Shown here: positions 25,205 through 38,072 of the stretch, one piece after another
How the letters are laid out: each line of letters starts with the position of its first letter
Position numbering within the stretch: position 1 is the first letter of the stretch
From: Sordaria brevicollis
Taxonomy: Eukaryota; Ascomycota; Sordariomycetes; Sordariales; Sordariaceae
Direction: 5' to 3'
DNA: 64,000 bases
Assembly (NCBI GenBank): GCA_033439795.1
Contig: JAUTDP010000006.1
Location: forward strand, 310,001-374,000
Notes under the pieces: model-generated
The model's database searches: none
Told to the model about the DNA's origin: nothing
Seen by the model: only the letters and a program-made list of their open reading frames with translations
Made by a program: the position numbers and the translations under genes

Positions 25205-28200
25205 ATTAATAATTTAATTCGCGCCCTACGTTTACGTTATATTTAGAAGTATAAACTCTTTATTTATAACGATTAACCTTATTCTTTAATTTACTATATC
25301 CTCTATTAATAATACTTATATTGCCTTTATAGCTATAATTATATTTATTAGTAATAAAACGATTTTAAACGTAGGATTTGATTTTAAGGATTAGAGTGAG
25401 GAGTTATTCGGCTTTACTTAGGGTTTTAAATTTAGATTTTATTTACTTAGAAAGGATAAGGAAATTATTAAACCCCTTAAAATCGAATTCGAAAATTATA
25501 AGCTTAAGGCTAGCTCCTTTCGTCGTATTAATATTACCCGCGAAGTATTTACTAAATTCGCTAATAAAATTATTATATATATTCCGATTTTAGGAGATAA
25601 TTCTATTATTAAATAAGCCGTAATTCGTAATACCGCCCTAACCGCAACTTAAATTTCTAATTTCGAAATTACCGATAAAGATAAAGAAATTTAAAAAAAG
25701 GAAGTTAATATTTTAGTTTCTAACCTTATTATTATAATTAAATAAAATTACGATTTTAATAAAATTAATTACGCCTAACGTTCTAAAAATTATAAAAATT
25801 TTATTAAAAACGATACCCTAATTCGAAATTATATATAAATTACCGTTTTAAAAGCCCTACGTTCTAATTATATAGGTAATACCTATACGATTTTATAATA
25901 GTACGTTAATTTTAAGGATATTATATTTTATTACGAAGAATATTCTTTACTTAAAATATATTAAAAATATTATAATTATATAAAACTTTTATTAAACGAG
26001 CCCCGTAAGTATAATAGCGGTCTTTAAATTTAAATTAACGGTTAAAAAACCGTTATAATTAATTCTTAGAAATATAAAATCCCTAAAATTATATCGGCTA
26101 TAATTTAATTCTAAGATATTTATAATATTTTATAGGCTATTAAACTCTTTTAAATCTATATTATTATTAAGAAATTCGAAGAAAAAGCGTACGCTAATAC
26201 TTTAAACTTCCGCCTTATATCCGGATATTTCCGCTTTAAAGTATTATACAAACGCCCCTCTATTATAATTCTATTATTAAAGGGTTATAAAAGTATATTT
26301 AATATAAGATTAACCTTTAAAGGCTCGTAAAATAACGATATTAAGGGCGAAGATACTCCTCTTAATAAGGTCTTAATTAATAATTAAAATTCTATTTAAA
26401 TAGGCTAAAATTCTATTTATACCTTTTAATATATTAATAATAATAATACGTCCTAGAAGAAAAGGTATAATACTTTTAGAGCGCATAAAGGCGCATTAAG
26501 TCGAAAAACCGCCCTTTTAACCTTATTTACTAATTTTATAATAAAAACCTTAGGAGTTCGCTATAAAGTATACTAATAGGGCACCTATATTACTAAATAC
26601 TATTAATATTTATTCCTAAAGAAGGTTATTAACCCTAAGTAGAAACCTATTCCTTAAATTAAGGCTAAAATTATTAAAAACCTATTCGATAATAAAAACC
26701 TTAAGAAAGAAATTAATAAATTATAATAAAAAGCTATTTAAATTTTAAATTTTAACCCTAATAATACCCCTATTAGCGGTAACCGCTCTATTTAATTCTT
26801 TAGCGAAAATTTATTAATAATACCGGTTTATATAATAATTATATATTAGGCGGCTTTCTAAATAGGAAATAAGTATATAAATTTATACCCTCTTAAAAAT
26901 TACGCAATCCTTAATTCGGGGAATTTTTTATATATCTTTAATTAAATTATTCGTTTTATTAACTTTCGTTACGCTTTTTATAACGATAATTTATAGGTTA
27001 AAGATTTATATATTCCTATTAAAGGATATAACAATATCGATATTTTAATTAATAATATTTTTAGCCCGTATACTTTTCGTCTTTATAATATAACTTTCTA
27101 CCCTAATTTTATAATTAACTTTATTTCTTTATATTTATTTCGAAAAACCGGGCTTTATTAAAATTAGCGATTTCCTATTAATTATTTACAATCTTTAAAC
27201 GATTTTTTCTTTTACTATTTTTCGACTTTATATTATTAAACTATTTTCGAACGTTTATTTAAATAAATCTCTAAAGCCTCTTTTTACGCTAAGTATAACC
27301 GCTTTAATTCTATTAATAGTTATAAATATTATAAAAAAGAAATTATTATTTAATATTACCACTTCGGCTATTTAAATCCCCAAATCCTCAATTACCTCTT
27401 TAACGTTATTAATACGCGTTTTAAGGGCCCTTTTATAATATATTACGATGCGTATACAATTTTAAAAATTAAATACTAAATTAATAAAAGATTTTAAAAC
27501 CGCGGTTTTAACTTAGGGGAAAGATTCGCTATTAATTTCCTCGATTATACAGAAAACCGCTACAGTTATACTAACGCTATATTAATTATTTATAGATATA
27601 TTAATTATATTTAGGATTATTATATATTTAATCGACGTACCGAAATAATTACCAATTTCCTTAACGATTTATTTAATATTTTTAAAAAACGTTACAGCAT
27701 TTCCGTTAAAGTCATCGAATATAATAACGAAATTAACGGGTCCTATATAATATAGAAATTACTTATATTAAACGGTATAATTATAAAGCCCTCGGCCCCT
27801 TATATTTAAATATAAAATAATAGCGCCAAACGCTCGGGGGGTATAATTAAAGAAAGGACTAACGTAATATAAAAGAATATTTATTTTACTATAAATTTAT
27901 AATTAAATATTATAATTATAATTATTTATTTAGTAAATAAATCCCTAAGACTTTTTTACAACTAATTCTCTCTATACGAACGCTTCTATACCTTTATCGC
28001 CTAACGAGATAATTACTTATCTCCGCGGCGTTTAAATATCTCTTATTTACGAATTTATAATTATAAAATATACGCTATAATTCCCGCCGTTTAAAAGAAG
28101 GAATAACGCCGCTAAAAGCTTAACCTTAAAGTATAAATCGGTTACTTTATTAAATATATAATATTATTAATTTATTATATTTAAAATCCGATTACTAATA

Positions 28201-30537
28201 TAATAATCTATATATATAACGTATTCTTTAACGAAAATATTATATTCTTAAGGGAAATTCCTATTAAAACCTAATTTTTAAAAATTTCTTTAAATAAATT
28301 CGTAAAGTTATTCTAAAATTATAACCAAATACCCGCTATAAACCTACCAATTAAAAACTTTTCTTTTAAATATTAAAAGGATATCGAAATTATTAAAATA
28401 TTTAATTCTTTATTAAAATTAGAAAAGGATCCTTTATTTCCGTAAATATTTAATAAAGCTCTTATTCCTATAAAATTCCCTAATATTATATCCTCTTCTA
28501 AAGACCTAATATCTATCAACTTTATTTTAAATAATATTAATTACCTATTACCTTTAAAAACTCCTAAAGACAATCTTATATTTATATCCTTCCTTATATC
28601 CTTCTATATAAATAAACGTATAGAAGAGGAAATATACTATAGTTTTATTCTTTAAATAGTAATTTTTAATACCGGCCGTTTCTATTAATTTAAAGTAATT
28701 TTTAACGGCAAATTAATTATTAAAGTAAAATTCGAGAAGTTATAACGCAATAATAAAATTATTATTAAAGAAGAATTCAACAACTTTATCTCCGTAAATA
28801 AAATAAATCGTATTTACCGGTTAAAATTATTACCTCTTCCTAAAAATTATAAATTATTTAATACCTATATCTTTAATTAATTATTTAAATAAATTGAATA
28901 AATTTACCTCGATAGCTATAAAAAAATAAAAACCTAAATTATTATTAATATTAAAAAACCAAAGGTACGTAGGAAATAAGTATTCGATTATATATAGGTA
29001 TATACGTATAAATTCTTTAAAAACGGGAAATTTAATAAAATTAAAATAAAATTCGTTATATATAATAATTAATAAATAAAATGCGTAAATTAGGAAATAT
29101 ATACTTCTACCCTCGTTAAGCACTCCTTTAAATTAATTATCTCTATCGCTATACGCTTCAATTTAAAGCTCATTTAATATAATACGGTTAATACCTTCGT
29201 TAATATAAATATAAATAAAAATATTTATATACGCTTCCTTCTAAATTACGAAATTCCGGGCAAATTTCTTAAAATCCTTAAAGCCCTTTATAAGTTACGC
29301 CGCTCCCTATTCTTCTAATAACGAGATTTTATAATTATATTCGCCGCTTTAAATTTTTAACTATTCTTTAAAGAATTATATATCTTAATTAATAAAAATA
29401 TCTTCGTATTTTATTATATCGATAATATTATATTTATATACTATTTAAATAAGGAGATTGAGGTTAAAATTTATATAAACGCTTTTAATTAATAATATTA
29501 TATAATAAAAGGTAACGAACTTTAATAATTCTTAAGCATTAAAATTATTCGCAATTATATATAAAATAAGATTTAACTATCCTAACGGTCGTATATCGAA
29601 AAGATTTATAAATTAATAAACTTTTAAATCCTAATAAATATCTCTATATTAAATATCGAATTCGTACCTTTCGAAAGTAAAATTTTAAACAATTCTATAT
29701 ACTTCTATTAAATTAAAGTAGGGTCTATTTTTTATACTACAATTATTATTAAATTAAATATTATTTTTATAATTAATAAATTTTCTAAATATATTTATAA
29801 CCCCAATTTAAACTATTATAAAGTAATAAATAAAGTTATCTATTATTTATACGGAACTTTAAATTTAACTTTATATTTCGGTAATAATAATATTTTAGAG
29901 ATTACTTTTAACGCTTCGTTTATTAATAATACTTTTAACCGTAAAAATTCCTAAAGCTTTACTATAAAGCTCTTTAATAAATTTATTTATTAAGGCGTAA
30001 CTAAATAAACAACGGTTACTACGTTAATTATAGAAGCAGAATTCCTAACCGTAGGCTTAATAGTAAAAGAGGTAATCCGGATAATAAAACTTATTAAGGG
30101 ACTTATAATAAAGTTAGAAAATAAAATCCTAATAATCGATTATAATAATAAATAAATTATTAGAATATTAACCGTAGAAGCTTTAAAATTATATATAAAT
30201 CTTAAATATATTAATATTTATAAATACTAATTAAAACAAGAGGTAATTACTAATAAAATTAATTTTAAATACTTAAAAATATTCAAAATACTTATAAACG
30301 GTTTAATTAAAGTATTTACAGTTAAAAAGCATCGGAAATTTATTGAAATATTAAGAATAACTTTAGTAAAAGGGATAGGGGAATAAAGGAAGGATAAGGG
30401 GATAAATTATATAGATTTTAATAATATTAATAAGGAGATAAACTTAAGAATAGTAGTATAATATAAATAGCTTCAAAAATTATATATTTAAAGTAATTTA
30501 GTAGTTTTACCCTATTAGGGCTATAGTTGGGGGGGTG

Positions 30538-30723
30538 TATTAGAATAGGTAGGCTATATTTGGCCAATTAGGAGGTATTTCTACAAGAGGATTAGCCTCT
30601 TAGCTACCTATTTGATTACAGAGTTTTCCTATTACTTTGGCATCCCCAAACCCTCTTACAAAGGGCTCCAGAGTACACAATACACACACATCTCCACCTT
30701 CATTTTAGCTGTGCAATCTGACA
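30538..30723 (+). repeat. Right LTR of the copia element (186 bases)
   Basis: Starts TATTAGAATAGG (TG of the left LTR changed to TA) and ends CAATCTGACA. It has the same length as the left LTR. Its 3' outer part is the better preserved one. Confidence 0.93.
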
Positions 30724-30728
30724 CATGT
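30724..30728. repeat. Right target-site duplication of the copia element (CATGT)
   Basis: Directly follows the right LTR; partner of CATAT at 25014-25018. Confidence 0.8.
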
Positions 30729-32162
30729 TCATAAGAACACCTACGACGGTCTTTGATTGCTCTCAGCCCTCAACCTATTCCCATAGCGCCAAACAGAAAG
30801 CTAATAATAAATCGCATGTGCCGTTCATCAACGAGAAAAGTTCAACTACACTGGGTGGTTCGCCGGCAATGTTACACATGGACTTGATAGGTGGCGGCAG
30901 GAACAATCCTTCGTTCAGGACCCTTGAAACGCAAAGGATCCCGCTGATGGTCAGGAACAACACGCACGCTGACGGCGCGGCAATGTCCCCTGGTTTGAAC
31001 GGACTTGCGCATGTTACGGCGATATAACTGTTAAATCACTAACAGCAATACACGATTGTGCTGCACTCAAAGAGATAACTAGCAAACAGCGGACGCAACA
31101 CTTTGTTCGGTATCTGCCTTGCACCCATATTACAAACTTTCAACCCTTCGTACGTACCACGCCGCAGCGAAGCAGTCTGCACACCCGCTGCACAGGGCTG
31201 CATCCGAGAACAAAGGCAGAAAGAGGTCTTCATTCGTTGGTTCGTTCAACGCAAGCAAGCGGGAAGCTAATATATCTCGGAGAAAATCGCACCTTTCGGG
31301 GATTTTTGCTCCCCCTTTCTCCCGCTCTTTTAGTAGGCCGCCTTACGGGAGGGTAGGGTAAGGTGACTTCGTAAAGTACGTGTAATGCGGGATGGGAGTG
31401 CATGATAGTAGCTGCCTGTGATCCTCCTCAATTTTCGGCGTGCACCCCCAATAATCTTCTCTGCTTAGATCAGGTATGCCATCATAACGGTGATAAAGAG
31501 ATCAGCTTTGAAAGAAGCCGGTATCGTTTGTTTTATCAAGATGCCTTAGAATTGCCTTGAACCTCTAATCAGGCACATCGTGCCTTGATACTCCACAGTC
31601 CTGTCAAATGGCACTCAATGCAGACCAGCAAGAAAAATTATTGCAGATGGATAGGTAGCACCTTCCGCCCTTAATAGACAAAACGACACTAAGTAACACC
31701 TGCCTAAGCCAATCCACCTTCAAGTTTCATCAGATACCGTCTACTACTGGGAATGTGTGAATCAATATGTACCTCATGAACTCCTTTCTTTGTTCCTGCA
31801 CTTCTCTCGCAGTTGCTATGACCTAGTAAGTGGACTTAATTCAGATCTTTTCGCCCCCGCCTCTCTTCGGCCTGTCTTCCATCCTCTCGCTCTGCCTCTG
31901 TACCCTCAAATAGCCTTACAAGGGAAAAACGACTCAATCGCCTTAAGCGTCCAGGAGTTTTCCAATATAGGACCATTCTAAGCGCAGATGCACCGTGACC
32001 GTTAACCGGACTCCGGATTTCTCCTCCTTGCCATCACTACCACCGCCGTCGTCGCCGTCGCACCGTCGTTACCTCTAGAACTAGAGGTAGAGCGGTAGCC
32101 ATCCCTGCTCTGAGTGCGGAACTGACAGACGGAGCGAATGCACTTTATCGCATGCATGGCGT
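30729..32162. other. Gene-free spacer right of the retrotransposon
   Basis: Base composition returns abruptly to normal at the LTR edge. No frame above 100 codons and no recognisable domain. It is probably intergenic and 3' flank of the gene at 32163. Confidence 0.5.
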
Positions 32163-32894
32163 TTATGAACTTCTCCTCGCAGTCAGATTGCGCAAATACA
32201 TTTGGCGAACTAGGTCGTGAATTACATTGAGCTGGTTCTTGATGTCCCTGATGTCGGTTCGAATTTCTCTGATCTCGTCTTTGTCTTCTCCACGAGGTAG
32301 CGATGGCTGCTGCGTAGTCGTGACCTCGGGATTGGTGAGGGTTAATGGCGTGAGATCCCACTCAACCTCGTGCTGCTGTATTTCGTGCTGTTGTTCCGCC
32401 TGTTTGGTAACCGAGACGTCGATGCAACCCCACTCGACCAGCTTGGGTATCGGTGCCTTGAGCTTGCTATGGAGTTGATTGAACTCATCGAGGTTGTGCT
32501 TCTTGAGGAACTGATGGTTGCCGTCAAAAAATTTCAATGCCGCACGGCGAAGGTTGCTGGTACAAAGGTAATTGATCTCGTCTGGTTTTTCAGTATCGAT
32601 TCTCGACAACCAGTACTAGAGCTCGTCGCGAATAGAGGTGAGCTCGTGCGGACAGTCATAACACCTCTCCTCGTTCATTCGATCACAGTTGGTACAGCGT
32701 TTGATCGCAGACTGGCCGACAAAACATAAGGTGTGTTCAACAAGTGAGATGGTCTTTCCGTTTTTGAACGTCTGGGTGGTTTGAATCCTTCTGGCAGCGT
32801 TATGTGTACATTGGAAGCACGGGGGCTGGCGGAGGGGAATACCTCTTTGGACAGGTACCCACTTCTGGAGGAGAGTGTAAGCTTCGGTATCCAT
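32163..32894 (-). pseudogene. Unidentified CxxC-containing gene interrupted by one in-frame TAG
   Basis: From the ATG at 32894 the frame reads MDTEAYTLLQKWVP and continues for 244 codons to a stop at 32163, broken only by TAG at 32618-32616 (codon 93). The upstream part has two Cys pairs typical of small zinc-binding modules (CFQC and CTNCDRMNEERCYDC). The downstream part is hydrophilic with a likely coiled coil near the end (EIREIRTDIRDIKNQLNVIHDL). Both halves are in the same frame with no shift. TAG is one C-to-T step from CAG (Gln), and the mutated context is CpA. An acceptor-like CCTAACACACCCAG just upstream of the ATG hints at an earlier exon. An intron covering the TAG is the main alternative. 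Family not recognised. Confidence 0.55.
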
Positions 32895-33333
32895 GATGGT
32901 AGCAAAATTGTCCAAGTTGACGAGCTGGGTGTGTTAGGTGAATAACGGCGGGAACCATCCTGACTTATGTATCCGGATGTGTGGTGTAAGACCGGAAGTC
33001 CATGAATCTACTCCGTCGTCAGCGTGGCCCATCTTGAAGGGAGTTGCTTATTGTTTGGCTTTCTGGATAAACCAATGTTGATAGCCAGAGAGAAACCTTG
33101 ACAGTTTGCGAAGATTCGTGTTAAGTATAACAACAACCACAGCGTCATAGATTGACAAATATCAGACCTCTGGCAGTGTGATGAGCGTAGATAAAAACTG
33201 CCTAGTCAATCCTTGTCTCCCATCTGCTTGGTTCACAAGCTGTATATCTAGTCAAACTCAAATTGCAAACAAAAAAGCGGACGGCATCTCCAAACGAGAG
33301 GTCATACCACAGTCTCCTGGCCACTGAATAATA

Positions 33334-35510
33334 TCAAGCCTGATGGTTCCAGGAGTCTTCGTCTTCAAAGTTTATCTCCACATGCTTGCGTTGTTCAAGG
33401 GGTACAGTTGAATGTGCGCTCTGTTTCTCAATGGTTTGTTTTTTCGTAGAAGTCCTTATGGGCAGAATAATTCTGGCATGTCCTGCTAGAGTCGGTATCT
33501 TGTCCTCAGCATGAAAAGCGGCCGAAGCGTGGTGATCGTCGATTTCGTTTCGCTTTGTCTGCACCAATTCCGTGGCCCCTTTGCTCCCACTCGAGGCCAT
33601 CAGGTCCAACTCCTCAATAAGCCTGTCTCTTTTGGCAAGAGGCTCCGTATCTGTGGGTTCTCCATCGTGTGGTCGTTTGAGACTGTGGCTGAGGGGTACC
33701 GAAGCAGTGCCGAAAAGAACAGTGTCGTGAGAGGCAATAAGGTCTCTCAGTAAGTCATCACGGAGAGGGGGTTCGTTGCCATGAGACGAAACAAATGGTG
33801 ATGGTGGTCTTGTTCGGGATAGCCTCTCTCTGAAAGTATCGACGGATATTCGGTTTGAAGTTTGCATAGATGGGGTTGCCGACCGCTCAGTGCCTGTTAC
33901 GCTTCGTGTTCTGCGAAAAGTGTTAATGAATGTCTATAACGCATGTAACAAACGAATACAGTATGCGTACCTTGTACTCCCAATGTCCGCATGAACCTGG
34001 ACAGAGGAGCCTGTTTCACTTGGTATGGGCCCTGGAGACTGAGATCGAGAAAATGCCGGTAATAGAGTGTCATCCATCTCAAGTTATGACAGCGGGTTGT
34101 CTTCAGATGCGATATTGGCCAGATGAGTGAAATTGGTAGTCCGGAGAACTTAGACATAGCAATGCCCGAATGGAACACAAAGAAATGAAGCTGTTATATC
34201 TGTCTTGACCTTGATCGGCAGCGCTTTCACCTCCACGCTGAAAAGAGCCTTCCGGGAAGCCTCGAAAGGATGGGCGGGAGTGTGGCTTCCAGCTGTTGAG
34301 CAGGGGTCAAAATAAAGCGAGAGCGGGAGCAAAATGGCACGCAATACGCTGTACCTGAATGATGCATGGAACCTTCCAAGTATTCTGACAGCCAGAAATT
34401 GAGGTAGGAGGAAACCAGAAATGTCAACTATGAGACTGAGAGCAAGCGGGGAGAATACACAGTCATGGACCAGGCCTGAGCAATTCCTGTGGTGTTGAGG
34501 CACAAGGGAAATGATGAGTTTGTCACTTGACAAACCTGTGACATCAGTCTTTATGGAAGCCTGGCTTTGGAGACCTCCGAACCCCGGCCGCAGAGGCAGA
34601 TCCGGCACAGAAAGAGGTGTTCCATGACAGTAGAAGTTGATGACCTTCCAGAGATGTTGTGGCTCAGCAGTGCAGTTGAGCTGAGATCAGGTCAAACAGG
34701 CAACAGGAAGTTGAATGAGGTTAGATGTTATATCAATCCGCATGGTGTTGTGCTTCGCAGACCCAGGCGAGTATCCGTAGTGTAGTCATGAACCACCTCA
34801 CATCGCGGAAGCCAGAGATGGCAACTCGTAAGCTAAAGGGCTTGGTCGGTCGAAGTGGAACAAAACTGGTTGCAATTTCCCTCAGTGCAGCTGGCTGAGG
34901 GTATCGCATATTTGGGGTTTTCGGCGATGGTTTGAGTGAGAGCGACCATGGGTTGCCTCGTCCAACTTCCATGGTGGAGGATGATGCGGAGGAAAGCGCT
35001 GATGATGACAATTACGTTGGTGAAAGATTGTTCATGCCCAAAAAGTCTTGTATACCTCTAGGCTGTAATGCACGTGCCTGAGACCCACTATTACTTGCAC
35101 CTGTTAATGCAGTCACGGCAGGCTCACTGCATTGGTCAATCAGGGGACCGGCAGCTGCTATCAGTGCACCTTCCACTTCCACATTGTATGCATCGTCGCA
35201 CTTGCTTCTATCAACCACAACTTCAACCTGCAAGAGCCAGGTTCGTTCTTCAGGGAAGTAGGATTGCATTCCTTCCTTGACGGTGTCAAAATTTGACCAG
35301 AGCCACCCTTTTCTGAAGGACTTTTGGCAGAGTGGCGATTGGCACCTGGTGAGACACTTTTGCCTAGAACAACAGATAAACCGTGGTTGTTAGGACAAAC
35401 CAAACAGTCCAGCGCGTCTACCAGAGGAAGCTTGACAGCTTCTTCACGTCGTCGTGGGTTTGTGAGGTAGCCTCCAGCAGCGTTGGCAACTGTCACAATT
35501 TGAGGGCCAT
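33334..35510 (-). pseudogene. Seven-exon unidentified gene with four in-frame stops
   Basis: Exons 35510-35422, 35363-35056, 34998-34802, 34680-34536, 34486-34355, 34292-33971 and 33910-33334 join at GT..AG introns (58, 57, 121, 49, 62 and 60 bases). Every phase agrees, giving a 590-codon frame that ends ...DEDSWNHQA. Four stops interrupt it: TGA 35495-35493, TAG 34430-34428, TAA 34152-34150 and TAA 34086-34084. Each is one C-to-T change from CGA, CAG, CAA and CAA. The N-terminal part is Cys-rich (WQKCLTRCQSPLCQKSFRKG), the middle is compact (HLWKVINFYCHGTPLSVPD), and the last 230 codons are polar with a Lys/Arg patch (LKRPHDGEPTDTEPLAKRDR). If the TGA at codon 6 is real, translation from the first ATG fails. 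A shorter live gene (two exons, ATG 34077, 227 residues) is a possible alternative. Function unknown. Confidence 0.6.
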
Positions 35511-35520
35511 TTTTGACACA

Positions 35521-37844
35521 ATGGCTGATTCAACGGCTGACGCGATGGCCATTGACGGCCCCAGGGGTGAAAAACGCAAGGCCAGCGTGCTTGGTGATGA
35601 TGGTGGTCATGCTCCACGTCGAATCAGGGTATTTGAAAACAGTCCCCAAATTCTTACGCTCAATGATGGGTTACTGACAAGTTCCTAAAGGCTCTCGACC
35701 CGGATGTCGTCAACAAGATTGCAGCTGGCGAGATCATTGTTGCTCCTGTACATGCTCTCAAGGAGCTGATGGAGAACGCTGTAGATGCCGGCTCTACTTC
35801 TTTGGAAATTGTGGTCAAAGATGGCGGCCTCAAACTTCTCCAGATCACAGACAATGGTTGTGGTATTGACAAACAAGATTTGCCCATCCTATGTGAGCGC
35901 TTTACCACGTCAAAGCTGCAAAAGTTCGAAGATCTTCAGTCCATCTCGACCTACGGGTTCCGTGGTGAGGCCCTGGCCAGCATAAGCCACATTGCGCACC
36001 TGACGGTGACCACCAAGACTCAGGACTCCAACTGCGCCTGGCGTGCTCACTATGGGAGTGGGAAACTGGTTCCAGCGAAGCCTGGTCAGTCCCCTGACCC
36101 AAAGCCCGTTGCTGGTCGACAAGGCACGCAAATCACTGTCGAGGACTTGTTCTATAACATTCCAACCCGACGACGCGCCTTTCGATCTACCTCTGATGAA
36201 TACAACAAGATCATCGATATGGTTGGTCGTTATGCTGTGCATTGTTCTCACGTTGCTTTTTCCTGTAAAAAGCATGGCGAGTCATCAACAAGCATTTCCA
36301 TTCAAGCCAATGCCTCGAGCACCGACAGAATCCGCCAAATATACGGAGGCAGCGTTGCCAACGAACTCATTGAATATTCGACATCCGATGACCGCTGGGG
36401 TTTCAAAGCAAGGGGCTTGGCCACTAATGCGAACTACAATCTCAAGAAGACAACTCTGCTGCTCTTCATTAACCACAGATGTGTTGAGTCTTCGAACATT
36501 CGGAAAGCAGTTGAGCAAACCTATGCTTCTTTTCTGCCCAAAAACGGACATCCATTTGTCTATCTCAGCCTGGAAATTGCTCCTGAGCGTGTTGACGTCA
36601 ACGTTCATCCTACGAAACGTGAAGTGAACTTCCTCAACGAACATGAGATCATTCAGGCCATTTGCGAGCACATCCGAACAAAGTTGGCCGCTGTCGACAC
36701 CAGCCGAACCTTTCTGACCCAAACCCTACTACCTGGTGGTACATGGTCGGCCTCAGATCAACAAGCTTCTTCAAGCGCTCCTTCAAAGACCAACCCTGCA
36801 GCTTCAGGAGCACGCAAGACCCCAGCACGCAATGAATCCAGTCTCGTGCGGACTGACACCAACATGCGTAAGATCACCAGCATGCTGCCGCGGGCGTCAC
36901 AAATGGGAGCAGGGACGAGAGATGATGAGATTTCGTCCGCATCTGGCTTCAAAGCAACTATCGCTGGTACAAACAAAGATGTCGAAACGATCAACTACGA
37001 GACAGTTGAGCGTGAGGCCACTGCCTGTCGCTTGATTAGTGTCCGCGAACTGCGTGCCGAAGTCCGTGAAGAGATGCACCATGAACTGACCGAGATCTTC
37101 GCCAATCATACCTTTGTCGGTATTGTAGACGAGCGTCGTCGTCTCGCCGCCATCCAAGGTGGCGTGAAAATGTACTTGGTTGATTACGGCCGCTTGTGCT
37201 ACGAGTATTTTTACCAACTTGGTTTAACTGACTTCGGGAATTTCGGCACCATACGGTTCGACTCGCCCCTAGACCTTCGAGAGCTACTGAACATGGCAGT
37301 CGAGTTCGAGAAAACAGCATCGGCAGATACTTCAGGAGGAAACGGAGACGATGAAATGGACACAGAAGAGATTGTCGAGTTGGTGGCAGAACAGTTGATT
37401 GAACGGCGAGAGATGCTTCTTGAGTACTTCTCCTTTGAAATCTCCCCGGCCGGTGAGCTGCTGAGCATCCCTCTGCTGGTCAAGGGCTACACACCGTCCA
37501 TGGCAAAGCTGCCGCGCTTTCTTTTGGAGCTTGGACCCCGAGTCAACTGGATGGAAGAGAAAGCTTGTTTCGAAGGCTTCCTCAAAGAGTTGTCCATGTT
37601 CTATGTCCCTGAGCGACTGCCAGCTACTATCGGTACTAATGATCCGGAGGCTATGCCAGGCAGTGGTGACAAGGACCTCGATGCTGAGACAGTTGCTCGC
37701 AGAGATCACGTTCGTTGGGCGTTGGAACATGTTCTCTTTCCAGCTTTCAAATCGAGACTTGTAGCCACCAAGTCGCTTATGCAGGCGGGCGTTCTGGAGG
37801 TCGCGAACCTCAAAGGCTTATACCGGGTGTTTGAAAGGTGCTGA
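35521..37844 (+). CDS. mlh1: DNA mismatch repair protein MLH1 (MutL homologue)
   Basis: The MutL-alpha subunit that couples mismatch recognition to strand incision and acts in meiotic crossing over, in the nucleus. Exons 35521-35628 and 35691-37844 (62-base intron, AGG|GTATTT...CCTAAAG|GCT) give 753 residues, the usual fungal MLH1 length. The GHKL ATPase motifs are in order: ELMENAVDAG, ITDNGCGI, STYGFRGEALASI and GRQGTQITVEDLFYN. The transducer segment includes VDVNVHPTKREVNF. After a Ser/Thr-rich linker (about 350-450) the dimerisation domain ends precisely in FERC, the conserved MLH1 C terminus that helps form the partner's endonuclease site. The short N-terminal extension before ALDPDVVNKIAAGEI is acidic/basic and non-conserved. 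Frame intact, unlike its neighbours to the left. Confidence 0.97.
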
Positions 37845-38072
37845 TGGCATCCAGAAGTTGAACGGTCATCATCGCCTGGTGAGCAGAGGGGTGGGAATCT
37901 AGATGACGGCACTACCATATCAACAAGCTCAGTTCATAGGAAATGTTCATGAATGGTAACTACAATCTCATTAATATCTTCTGCTATTTTTACAATGTTT
38001 TCTTCTCCTGTTTTGTGTTTCCTTAGCTGCTTTCGCATTCTCTTGTTGATGATGAGCGTTGTCCAACCGATT

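Larger units (their letters stand above)
25019..30723 (+). mobile_element. Complete, RIP-inactivated Ty1/copia LTR retrotransposon
   Basis: 5705 bases, from left LTR through right LTR. The interior is almost pure A/T with stops in all frames, but plus-strand remnants identify it. Near 29281-29620 it reads KALYKLRRSLFF, then FYYIDNIIF (YIDN at 29415-29426, where the reverse transcriptase has YVDD) and RSYIEKIYK. Around 29920-30050, NRKNS and TTVTTLIIEAEF match the copia RNase H region. A G7 polypurine run (30528-30535 region) directly precedes the right LTR. The order reverse transcriptase then RNase H near the 3' LTR is as in Ty1/copia; integrase would lie upstream but I could not read it. 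No functional protein can be encoded. Confidence 0.93.

Noticed and set aside
28881..29123. 80-codon reverse frame in the retrotransposon
   Set aside because: Ile/Tyr/Phe/Asn-rich frame produced by AT-rich DNA and antisense to the copia coding direction.
33897..34178. 93-codon reverse frame beginning MSKFSGLPIS
   Set aside because: It overlaps exon 6 of the seven-exon gene in another frame; splicing it to the next exon gives an immediate stop.
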